Origin: Lepidodermella squamata | Lineage: Eukaryota > Gastrotricha | Direction of reading: 5' to 3' | Assembly: GCA_047495785.1 (NCBI GenBank) | Contig: JBLDXI010000042.1 | Coordinates: 3,410,001-3,474,000 of the forward strand | DNA length: 64,000 nucleotides | Shown: piece by piece, positions 1 to 11,400 of the stretch | Layout of the letters: each line of letters starts with the position of its first letter | Numbering within the stretch: the first letter of the stretch is position 1 | The notes under the pieces: generated by a model | Databases searched by the model: none | Seen by the model: only the letters and a program-made list of their open reading frames with translations | What the model was told of the DNA's origin: nothing | Translations under genes and position numbers: made by a program

Positions 1-765
1 CTTTTCTCCCAACCGCCGTTATTTTTTATAAAAAGAACCAGCTGATCAATCGAAGCGCCGAGGTTGAAATTGTTGATAACCCGAAACCAGACAGGCGCGT
101 GAGCTTTCAAATGCTCAGTCATTTCCATCCAAAATTTGATGTCATTAGCGCTGAGAGAAACGCGACATTTCCGGAGTTCGAACATAGTAGCCAGAACTTG
201 GCGCAATAAGAAGGCGGCATCGTAATGAGAGAGATCAAATTTAACCGCTTGCACGGCTATTTTTCGATATAAGCCAGGTGTATTAATGGCTCCAATGCGG
301 CCCAATTCCATGAAAAACCACAAACGGCTGCTCAATTTATTTCGGATTTCCGATAACGAGCACGTGTCTACTGCGAGATCAGCCCAAATTTTTACCATCT
401 CGCAAAACGAATGAGGAAAGGTCACCTTACAATGAGAAAAACTATAAGAATTGATATATTTTACATGCGTAACAACCTTTGTCAAATCTTCTAGCAGCTT
501 GATTTCTGCAGGTGAGGCGACAGTTTTAATGCACAGCTATGAAATGTTGAAATAGTAAATTTTTGAAAAATTATTAAAAAATTACCCTATCAAGAACGGC
601 GAACGACGCGTGCCGAAAATCATCGTACTTCTTTAATAATGAGAATAGCCGCACTATTCCTTCAACACTTTGATCGCCGCTTCGAACGCCTTGCTTCCCC
701 AAATTAGATATCAGCTTCAAAAGCTCCGAAAAATGAACAACACTCGATGGAAGATTAAAGGGCAT
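1..765 (-). CDS. Gene A0: short single-module helical protein of the MIF4G-array family (3' part runs off the window)
   Basis: Two exons are visible: 765-586 and 536 to beyond position 1, joined in phase 0, giving at least 238 residues. The ATG at 765 lies 63 nt after the stop of gene A and follows a splice-acceptor-like TTTTCAG. Exon 2 aligns by eye with gene H: a conserved W-A segment, then F-x-E-L-G-R-I-G, an L-A-T-M-F-E-L-type helix, F-W, and a closing N-G-G-W. That is the central helical module of the longer paralogs, here without the N-terminal module and, as far as visible, without a C-terminal MIF4G domain. Function is unknown. It is probably the downstream counterpart of gene H. A short extra intron inside exon 2 cannot be excluded, but the frame is open to the edge. 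Confidence 0.7.
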
Positions 766-791
766 CTACTTGATAACAAAACAAAATTTCG

Positions 792-801
792 CTAAAAATC
801 T
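792..801 (-). promoter_or_regulatory. Putative spliced-leader acceptor upstream of gene A0
   Basis: On the minus strand TTTTCAG and then TTTTTAG occur 25-35 nt before the A0 ATG, inside the 63-nt gap after the gene A stop. They resemble the intron acceptors of this locus, but no donor lies in the gap, as expected for trans-splicing. Confidence 0.5.
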
Positions 802-828
802 GAAAATTACGAATAAATGTGTGTAAAA

Positions 829-3800
829 TCAACAGAATTCTTGTTTTGGAGAGCGTTTCAAGTCGATATCTGATTCCATATTCGAGCTCCGTTTTCGGCT
901 AGTCAACGTAACACCATAAACAATCGAATTTTCTCTAACAGGAGGTTTGGCGGCAACTTCCTCATCGTCATCCGATATTACTATCAATTCCGATTCGGGT
1001 TCAGCCTTGCAGAAGCAAGGCCGTTCTGGAAGCGATTCGCTCTGGTAGACTTGTTTATTCTGGTAAGGTATAGATGGGTTCTCGAAAACACCCGAAATCG
1101 CCTGAGCAGATCCGATTGCATTTTTCTGGAGTGCAGAAATGAAAACTTGATAGAACGTATCGCACAACTTTTCGGGACAGGAACTGAGGTAATTTTTCAC
1201 CTCTTCCACGGCTTTACTCAACTTTTCAGGTTGCCTAGCTGTAATAGGATTTATCGCAGCCAGTAAAATTGACAATTTTCGAGCAGCCCGCTGCCGCCCT
1301 GATAATTCAGGCCAGTTCGTCTAATTTCGGTCATTTTTCAAAAATCAAGAATATTACGAAATTAACCTACCCTTTTCAACAAGAGAATTTCGTGAATAGT
1401 CGCTTTCATAACGTCAGAGCTCTCGTTTTGTATACCGATTTCGGACAAAGTCTCGAAACAGCCCGATAATTTATCGCTCATTCCATTAGCTTTTGCGTGA
1501 GATTCAAGGTACTTTCCAGCATCAGTCATCATTTCCATGAGACCTTCGTATGCATGCTCAGTATTCACTTTCAATAGGCTGTCCAAAAATGTCATCACGA
1601 AACCGAAAGGAACGCAATTTTTGACGTATAACAGCCCGATTATTCTACCATAAATACATAACTTCGACTGAACTCAGATAAAACCTAAAATAATACCTCG
1701 GGGTCTCAATTAAATTTCTCTTCAATGAAAAATGTAGCTCATCGACCTGCCCTCTCAACCGTTTCTGCTGCCGAGGCTGTGTTGAACAAAATTATTAAAG
1801 GTAATAAAAATATACGAAACAATACCCAATCTGATGCTTGAATTTCACACTCTAATCGCGTCAATTCGCTAGAAATATGCTCAATATGAACATGGCTGAC
1901 GTTATTCAACCAAATTTCTTGCATAACAGCCATAAAACGAACACCTTTATCGTTCACAACCTTCAAATGAGATACGTTTTTAAGAAGTTATACCAACTCA
2001 ACGAGAGACAAACAAACCAGGCCGAGAGAAATGATGAATTCGCAAGCTCGATTTCGAGTCTTGCCATTGTGAATTTTATCTAAAATCCCGTTGCTAATTA
2101 ATCCGATGGAACGCTCAAACTCGTTCAATGAAAGATTTTTCAACGATGTCTTGAAAAGTTCAGCAGTTTCCGCGATTGATTCATCCGATTGGAGATCAAG
2201 CTCGTCGATTTTCGTATGAAAATCAAATAATTGAGACGGCTTTTCTTTTGGTGGAGCAGCTTCATTCAACATCGGATCATCCGCCAGATGAATTTTATTT
2301 GTCATTTTATGATTTTTGTGTTGCAATTTTGCTGACAATAATTCGCCTTGACCGTGGATGAAATTCCTGATTTCTTCGATTATCTCAGATCCGCTCAGCG
2401 AGCCGTCGAGAGACAAAGTTTTCAACTTCGCCAAACATGAAGAAATCGCCTTTTTCGACCCGCTTGATAGCATAGAAAACGTCATCGAGTCAGTTATTTC
2501 GGCAATTTCCGAAAGAAATTTATATAGAACTTGCAATCGGAGAATGTCTTCTTTCTGCGGGTTCTTTAGGTCAATTTTACACGATGCTATCAAACCTTCG
2601 GCGTACAACTGATAAATGCTGCTCGACAACAATTCATCCTCACAAAATCGCTGAACCAGCCTGGAAAATTCAATTAACATTGAAGTTTTTCCAGGGGGAA
2701 ATAAAAATTACTTCAAAAAAGTTCTCAGGCGATCTTGATCAACGGCTTCAGGATTAGTTCGAATAGCTGACTGACGTGCCCATGTCATGATGTATTTGTT
2801 GAAATATTTCCTACCGTCGAGTCTGTCCTTCTTACGGCCATTCAGTATCTGAAGAACGGAGATTAACATACAAGAACACTTTTTTGAATATTCACGGCAT
2901 ACATACTTGGGCGAAAAGCTGCTTGACAAAATAGTACAGCGCATTGGACGAATCGGTATCAAAGTCAATTACAGACGACGTCTAAAAAATAATAAATTTT
3001 AAAATCGAGCTAAAAAATCATGCCTAGTTTGTTGACAAGGCGAAAATATTAATCACTTAAGAATCCGAATCATTTTGACGCTTCCTATGCCTCCACGAAG
3101 AAAATCATTGAAATACCCCGAAATTTCGAATACCATTTACTCATCCCTATCTCCGGGTTTCAATAGTGAGACATTAGAAGGATTTTTCCGGTATTTTATT
3201 TTAAACATTCTTTGCAGGATCTCGATTCTCGACTCAGCATGCACGTTTGGCATCCTTATCTGGCTAAACATTTCGGCACCTTTCTCGAGCGCCGTGGCGT
3301 TCTCAGTGAATAAGATAAATTCGGCTTGGAGTCGCAACAAGCAACCGCCAACAAATGAACGCAGTAGTGATCTTCAAGTCTTTATGTCCTTAAAAAGCGG
3401 TTGTTGGCCAATCACGACACGAAGTATTGGAACAGTCTCTAAGCAGCGCGCTGGCTAGCAACGTTTCTCGACCCAAGATTTCGAAATTCAGATTTTCTGC
3501 CCGAAGAGAAGATCGCAGAGAAGATCGCGAGTTCAAGAACAATATGCTCAATGACTTGAAAGAGACGATATTGAACGAGATGAACAGAGCAGCCGGGAAC
3601 CGCGAAAAGCAGCCAAATGTTGCATCCATACGTGTGTATGTCTCGGAGTTATTTCCACATGGCCCTCTCACACCCATGGCTACAGCTCCCTGAGTTATTT
3701 GAGTTATTCCTTGAGGAACCCCGAGTTATTTGCTCACCTTCGCCTTGAAAACCCGATGCTTTATTTCCTTTCCTCTAACAAGGCGCAGTGTGTTTTTACC

Positions 3801-6800
3801 CTACAAGCTTTCAACAGTTGTTGTGTTATTTTTGTAATTGAAGGAGGCTTCATTCTTTATTTCTTTGACAGTGCGGCCGGCAGTCCTGTTTTTTCAATAG
3901 AATTACCTTATGGTCCCGACTGCTCGCCTGCCCTCGCTGAACTGATTGGGCAATCTTTGGACAGTGGGCAGATTTTGGACGGTTACGGAATTTGGAAAGA
4001 CAGAGTTCGAGCCGCCAACACCGTGGGCAAGCGTGAAATTTAGGCCTGCGACTTTTTTGGATACTGATATGACGGATTTTCGGAATTTTTGGATTTCTTT
4101 TCTAAAGATGATTTTGAAAACTCATTGCGAGTCAGTAGTTGAGAGCATGGGGTCAGTTCTCGATTGCCATGCGTCCCACGATTGGCCAATCAATGCTGCG
4201 GTATCTCGAGAAGTATTCTTACACTTGAAAAGGCCGAATCTGCCCATCAGAGCTCGGACAAATTGCTGCCCTCGACCGTCATTTCCAAGGGGGCAGGTGG
4301 AATTTTAAGCCTGAATCCGACCGGACACGAAATTCAAGGATCTTAGGGGTAAAAAAGGGGTCACAAGAATTTCCTCCAAAAATCCTTGCCATTGACGAGT
4401 GCCTTTTCAACAACAATGGTATTTTCAATCCAACGAAACACACTATTCGGCATCTATTCTTTCGACAATGTAGCCCGATGCTTCGAAAAATCCGTGGTGG
4501 GATTACGAATTATCGGAGGAGTCTAGCTTGACATTTCTTGAAAGCAACCTTCTCAGTCAGACTCGAAATCGACGATGAGGCTCTAGTTTGGAAGTTAGTT
4601 GACAAGCGACACGAACCTTTGCTAACGAACCTTTTCAACTGTTTTAATGGGGTTTGGACCTTCTGACCTCAACTAGACTATGTAGCTAGGGTTTTCAAGC
4701 ATGCCCAATAATTATTTTCGGGTCTGGTCGATCGCTGAACACTTCTCCTCACTCGTATTCGTGCAATTGGTTCAATTTCAGTCTTTTTTCTGATTCTTAC
4801 ATATAGGTAGCCGTATTGCTTTTTATTAATGTCTGAACCCGTGAATATTCTGGGAAGATTCTGGGACGGACCGGCGAGATTCCGCCGACCGACGACTTGC
4901 ATCTGCCTTCTATTATTTACTTGCCGATTTATCCGATGCCAACACGCTGCCCGAACGTAGCCTCGAAGCCGGAGGAGCCTGCTATAGAAGAAGTGTTCTA
5001 GCTGATAACTTGCTAAACGTTGATGATTATCTAGTGCCATAGAAGTTGTGCCATAGGAATATTGCTATTCCTATAACGGCATTAATGCAGCTTCTAATGC
5101 AGATATCTGTTTTTGTTAACTGTTTTCCAGTTTAGCGTATTTCAATTGCCGTTATTATCACTGCAAAAGTATTGAGGTTTGTCAACCTCCAATACTTTTG
5201 CTTCACTCGCTATTACGTTCCCGCGAAGGAAGAAATTGCCGAGAATCGCGGCGACACTTTGAATCGACCGGCTGCTATTGGCCCTCTCATCGAGCTAGCC
5301 GATACGGAAAATTACCGGTTCGAGGACCTGGAGTTGACGATGGAACAGATCCTCGAGGAAACACCAATTCAACCGGGTCGCATGTGCCGAAAAAGGCAGC
5401 TTGAACGGGCTGAAACTGCCACGCCTGTGATGGAGGTGAAGACGGCTAGAAAGGGTGGTTAAGAAAGCTTTCATGCTTCCTGTGACGACAGTGTATTATA
5501 TTATTGGATATATCATTATAAACAAGATTATAGGTTTTCAGAATTTAATTTAGTTGAAGTTTATTTGAAGAGCTCCTTGGGGCTCGGGGCTCTTCTCCTT
5601 CTTGGCTTTCTTCTTTAACTCGCTTTTACGAGAAAATATAAAATTAACGATTGTGATTAATTGCTCTCCTGTTTTAGATTGTTTTCATCTCGTTGTTACT
5701 CGATTGCTTTACAGCGCAGTCGGTATTGGCCACGGAAGATAACCAGGTAAGGGTCTCGATCGTTACATTGGCGCCGAGACCCGTTTTGGTTAGTGGTCGT
5801 GTGTTTTTGAATTTTGTGTCTGTGTTAACCTTGTTTCCGTTTGTTTGATGGCGGGACTCGGCAGGGGGACCCCACAGTCAGCGGGTAGGGTGGTGATGCC
5901 AGGAACCCTATTTGCGGGCGAGCAGGACTCTCAGGGGCAAGAGGATTCTCAGGATTCCCAGGGGGAGGTGCTCGTAGACCGATTTAGGATATCACTATTA
6001 CTCGTGGGAGGGTTCCAATATCCAGTGGCATTGTGAGATATCTTATGGTCGAAATCTGGCTCAAACCGAGTTCCCCTTACTATGTTGGATCACGTGATCA
6101 CAGACGCCATTCCACCGTTTCTCCTAGGCTACGGCCCCTTCGTCTTGCAGCTTGCAGAATTACCTGACACTAGCGCAAGCTGCTATTTTCTTGCTTTTGC
6201 AACAAGAGTTGATGTTCGAACGCCTGATCGATGAGCCTAATGCAAGGCGGGTTAGTGATCTCGGCCTGAAATGGGCCTGAAATGGCCTGAATGAGCTTTC
6301 GACGTTTCATTCACCTTCGAATTGTATCTCGGCGTTATAACCCGCCAACTACAATCAGCCTCCGGTGTTCCTGTACAACTGGCGAACCGGTTTGCTGTTG
6401 TCGACTTCATTCGAACGTGACTGGAATATCTCCGTCTGGGTTTTATTGCTCCGGAAACACCCGACGCCAAAACGCGGCGTCAACAAAAACTCAATTTTTC
6501 CAATTTTGCCATTCAACGGCGCATGTAACTAGGTGGCGGTTGTCCTGGAATAATGTCGCGCTTCCACGAGGTAATATGGAATGGAGCCGAAATGTGTCGA
6601 AATGTGTCGCAATGGCGAAAAGACGGAGGGTTTAAGATTCCACATCGGGCAACGCATCAAAAGCCGTCTGATGGACCTACTTGGGAAGGAGTTACTGAAG
6701 ACTTGTCCCATCGCCGGTGGCCGGGCTAAAGTGGATGGCGTGGTTGTTACGCGTCAAATCATACCCGAGGACCGCATTTTGAAAAGTAAGCTCGACGTGT

Positions 6801-8392
6801 CTATTTGCTGCTTTCGGCGTGTCTAATTCTTTTCTCTTCGACAGATTTCTTCCTCCAGCTGCCGGTCGTGCGATCTATTGGGCAAGACATGTCACGCAAT
6901 GCCAAAAACTACCGTAGTTACCGAAATACTAACCCGGGCTTATACAAAAATGATACCTCGAAAAATGGGGAAAAGTAGGCTTCTATTCAAGACTAGGCTT
7001 CTATTTGAGATAGGCTTATGCACGGAGACCTGACGTTACTTTCCGTCTTTCAATCTCAAAACTCATCAAAGTATTCATTATTAGTTATTAGCTAGGTCGT
7101 CTAATAGCTGGAAATCAAGACTAATAAGGAAAGCTTTCACTAAAATCATCATAAACCGCAGATTATTCCATATCTTCACGCATATTTCCCATATGCGATA
7201 CTGAATTTCTACTTACGAACTTGTTTTCTGAATGACTTTAGCCGTAAAATATTTACACTTTCGTGTAATAAACGAGAGATGAAAATTTTTATATTGATTT
7301 TTGACAGCTTCAATTATCAACTGTTTTTACACCAGCGATTTCTCTCTCATTTCAAGGCCGCGTGAGGCGTCATTAGGACTCAAATTCGAAATACACTCAC
7401 CTTATCCAAGACTGAAGCCGCAAAGTCAGCTCGCAACTTTTCGTCGTTGATGTGCTTTGCGAAATATTTCTTCAAGTCGCCAAGCAAACGATGAGTTTGG
7501 TTGTAATCTTCGACAACTCCACTGCCGAAAATTTGCTCTAGAAACGAGTCCGCAGTAGTTGACGGGTTCTGCTCATCAGGCGAATTATAACTGAAGACTG
7601 GAAACTTGATGTCACCACATGATGCCAAATGCTTGTGATCATGATTTCGACTGTTCAAATATTCGAATTTTTCTGCGCTATTCAACTCAGGAGTTTGCAA
7701 CATAACACCTGCAAGATGGCACGACGCCAAATTCAACGCAGAAATCTGGCTTGGATTCAACTTGAAAATGCCTTCAAGTTGCAATTCGTCGAGAAATCGA
7801 ACATAATCGCATAGGAAATGGACCGATTTCCGGGCTCCTCTTGCGCTGAAAGTCGCCATTTGCTTGAACAAGGAATCGACTTGAATTAGATCCTGTTTGG
7901 CCAACTCTTTAAATAGCCTGAAAATAAAAAATGCATTAAAAAAAATATTTTTTTTTTCAAAAATTTATACCTTAGCCTTGAGTCCATGAGCTCTTGGCTA
8001 TATGCGATTCTATGTCGTGGAATCGCCGAGTTTATTACGGTTTTGAAAGCACTATCGAATCTGACTTTTGCCTTAAGCTGCCGAGTTTCCTTGAAAATAC
8101 ACGATTGATAACCAGAAGAAAATAAGATACTCGGACTCACTGCGATAATTGATTTCAAAAACGTCACGAAATTCGGAATCACTTCAACGTCCATTTTGTA
8201 GCCAATCATGATCAAATCAGCCGCAGCACGAATCATGTCAGCGAACGATTGAGCCTTCAATAACAATGGCTTTACTTCATTGACCACACGCCTAATTTCA
8301 GCCATCGAAGAGTCGGATTTTAAGGCGGAAATTATAGGACCGAATGAAAGCTTGTTACTAACAGGCTTCACTTTCTCCTTCTTTTTACCCAT
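829..8392 (-). CDS. Gene A: three-module MIF4G/HEAT scaffold protein, 903 aa, 10 exons
   Basis: Exons: 8392-8141, 8077-7971, 7917-7401, 2981-2907, 2848-2712, 2660-2018, 1960-1826, 1776-1697, 1644-1371, 1320-829; the sum is 2712 nt and all phases agree. Residues 1-292 form an N-terminal MIF4G-like module (helix pair starting L-K-S-D-S, then F-K-E-L-A) with HDHKHLASC near residue 215. A central helical module follows. Residues about 505-740 match MIF4G: a first helix pair, an I-I-G-L-L-Y helix where eIF4G has F-I-G-E-L-Y, then E-G-L-M-E-M-M-T-D-A-G-K and a final I-L-L-L-K-R. The tail (741-903) has CFCKAEPESE, an acidic run and KRSPK. Intron 1 is 63 nt and open in frame, so retention would add 21 residues. 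Intron 3 holds 4.4 kb of foreign DNA. It is the next-to-last gene in the window's array, 68 nt after B. Function is inferred only from the fold: an RNA or translation/decay-factor scaffold. Confidence 0.85.
2982..7400. mobile_element. 4.4-kb insertion-bearing intron 3 of gene A: retroelement debris
   Basis: Paralogous introns here are about 50 nt, so nearly all of this stretch is secondary. A TGGCGCCGAGAC sequence at 5769-5780 looks like a retroviral-type primer-binding site. A short Gly/Gln/Asp-rich reading frame (5845-6036, plus) follows, and an acidic 96-residue frame (5172-5462, plus) precedes it. A basic 120-residue minus-strand frame lies at 4678-5040. No complete element or long terminal repeat pair could be delimited by eye, and none of the small frames was recognised as a host gene. 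Confidence 0.5.
5769..5786 (+). other. Primer-binding-site-like sequence of an LTR-retroelement remnant
   Basis: TGGCGCCGAGACCCG follows a TACA-ended stretch, as at a 5' LTR/PBS border. A comparable TGGCGCCTAGGCGCC sits near 9618 in the large intron of gene B. This is suggestive only; the matching tRNA was not checked. Confidence 0.4.
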
Positions 8393-8405
8393 TAAATTGT
8401 AAAAC

Positions 8406-8407
8406 CT
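8406..8407 (-). promoter_or_regulatory. Putative spliced-leader acceptor upstream of gene A
   Basis: AATTTTATAG followed by GTTTTACAATTTAATG on the minus strand; the ATG is 13 nt after the AG, within the 68-nt gap after the gene B stop. Confidence 0.55.
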
Positions 8408-8460
8408 ATAAAATTAAATCAGTTTTCTTTTAAAAATAATTCACTCTTTTGGCACAATTT

Positions 8461-11400
8461 CTAAATTTCAGATTTGGGCGAACGTTTTACAACAAATTCT
8501 TGATTAAAATCGGAATCATTCGCCCTTTTCCGATTATGTCGCGAAACGCCATAAACAATTATTTCGCGATCGTCAAACATTGATTGAGGTTGGTCCATTC
8601 CTGTCGATTCGGGTTCGACCTTGCAAGAGCACGTATCGGTCTCGAATTGATCAAAATGCTCATGGTCTGATGTCAAAGCAGAGGTACCAGAAGACTGCGC
8701 AGCTTCGATTGAGCTCTTTTGTAAGGCCGAAATGAAAACTTGATAGAATGATTCGCACAATTTGGGCGCACAGGAACCGAGGTAGTTGTTGACTTCTTTC
8801 CCGGCATTGGCTAGTTTTTGCGGGTTTTTCGCGGTTTCCGGGTTGATTTCTGACAACAGAATCGCCAATTTTCGAGCAGCTCGATCACGAATAGACATTT
8901 TCGGCCATCCAACCTAAATTTACGAAATAAGATACATTTTCAGTCATTCGTTTAGGTTTCTATTCTCGCGATTCGTGATCATTACTGATCTCACGCTATG
9001 AAAGCATTGAGAACGATTTTGGGTTTCTAATCAATTTTGAAGCTCGACCGATTGACATTATCGCTGGATGTCATCGGCTGGTTGGTACCCCGACGATATC
9101 AATACTGGACGACCGAGATAAGAGACTTAATTACATTGTTTTCAAAGCGTCTGTGGAGGAAGCCGGTCGATGTGCGACTGCCGCATTGAAGTTCATCATC
9201 AACTTCAGTCTATTAAATCTTTTTTCCCAACGTGTTCACTATCTACACAATTTTTCCAAGTTTGATTATTACAAATATCACTGACGAACGTTCTTTTTCT
9301 AAATTAGCAAGAATCAAACTATTTTTAGGTCGACGATGACCCAAGATCGACTCAACGGGCTTGCAGTAATAACGATAAATCATAACCTTTAGAAACTGAT
9401 TAATACCGAAGCTAGAGAAAATCCAAGACGAAAATGTAGAGACAATATGGGCCGAATTAAAAACTATCTTCTTCGAAGATCATTTTTCTAAAAGGTTCGA
9501 AAAATTGTGTAGGGCGCAACTGGATGTATTTTATTAAAACGATTAAAATGACAAAATAACAGATTATTATTAGTATCATTACAGCACGCGATCTTCGCGT
9601 CGCGTGTTAAGCTACATTGGCGCCTAGGCGCCGTAACACCTGTGTGTCAATTATTCTCCCGTAACAATAGAAGAAAACGCCTATTTAAACTGACTGTTTT
9701 ACTATCGTATAGTATTATCGACCAAACGCCCAGAACTCACGCTTGTCACTTTTATATCTCTGCTTAAAACTGTGATTCAACCTGCTCATCACTAATTATA
9801 TGCTGCCTTCAAATTAGGTTGTTTTATGTCACTGATTTAACAATAAACAAGTTCTTGTAACCGAGCCGTTATTCTTATTCCGCGAGACACGCCTCACAAA
9901 TTGAAAAAGCGATGACATCGCAAATCTAGGCGCAGGCGATGGTTCCGACATGAGTTATCTCTTTTTTCTCTTGACAATCATATAAGCTGTATTGCTACTG
10001 AGCCTAGTAGACACCCTATTATGTCTTCTTTTTTATTTAGAATTGTCAATGATTTTAATGGAAGAGGCCCCGATGCTAAAAACTGCCTAGGGCCCCGGAA
10101 CATTTTCGGACATTAACGCTGACGCTAAGCAAGGTGAAATTCGAAAACCAATCGTACCGGCACTATAGAATTTGGAAAAAAATCGCCTCCGATGTTAATA
10201 AAGACTGTTCGACGCCTCCCACGACTAATGGCTAGCAATGCCGCCTGAAACACCGCGATTTGAAGCAGATGTACTCCGAAACGAATTTTTACTGTATTTA
10301 GAGTACTTCAAGTAATAACATTATCAGCTAATGCAGTATAATTGATTTATCTTCCAGCTCATTTTCATTAAGCGGTTGCTGATGTCAACGGACGATTTAT
10401 CGACGTTCTGTGATATTCCGGGAGGTCTAACGAGCGCAGTGTATTCAATAGAAGCCCATTATTACGATCAATAACCGAAAACGAACCCGCGTTCTTCACT
10501 AAATTTCCACATTTTAGGCGTCGGGGCTTATCCGCTACTCGATTGGCTAATGATTGGCTATTCGGCTCATGAGATTGCAACAGAAAATCCTACTGGCCAA
10601 CTTCGTTGTTGACAAGCCAGGGCAGTTCTTACCGTAGAGGACGCTTATCTACGGAAGTCATGTTATGAGTCTTATCTAATCGGTGTGAAATGCCAAAAAT
10701 ATAGCTTCGAGACTTTCGTCAAGATACGCCTGATCAGAAGAAAGTCACCAAAGTTATTGGTGGAATCAACTTCTAGAACGGCTTCGAAACTCTGTTATGG
10801 TCTATGGAATCCCAGAAGCTGAAATGGTTCCTGAGCTAAGTGACATAGCGATCGAATGTTTCCGGAAACATTCCCAACAAAATGTATCCCAGATCGCACC
10901 ACAAGGATGATTAAAGCGTTTGTTAATAGTGTGCTAACCACAGCATTCAAAACAGCGTTACCTACGGAATGAAAATCGAGCCGATGTCTAGTCTATTGGA
11001 TATGTCGAAGAAACTCGTGGAATATGCCAAGCGTACGACTAAGAATAAGACGTTGAAAGATGCCAGAATCAACTTTTTTCGTTCAATCCTAGTTTTCCGT
11101 TTTTAGGACTCAAAAATTGAAGAAGAGTATCGACGCGTTTTCAAATCACGGCGTACTTGCTTCCTAACTGTTGCGAATGTTGCGAATTCCCGACAAGAGG
11201 ATCCCAAAAACAGCCAGAGGAAACGGACGGGTCACCAACGTCCTAAGAACCAACCCCCGGCAAAGCACAACAAAACGAACATTGCGCTTGCAAATTTTCA
11301 AGAGGATATGTAGAAGATGGATGAAAGCTCAACAGGCGACCTACCTACCCCCGCACCGAACTGCCCTGTTCTGGAGGCCCGCCGTTGGAATCTGACAAGT

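Noticed and set aside
3137-3340. Extra module exon of gene A in the minus-strand frame at 3340-3137
   Set aside because: It vaguely resembles the end of module 1 but has no splice sites in phase, and the model closes without it.
6252-6826. Host genes on open frames in intron 3 of gene A
   Set aside because: The frames are short, overlap on both strands, show no conserved motifs and lie among retroelement remnants.
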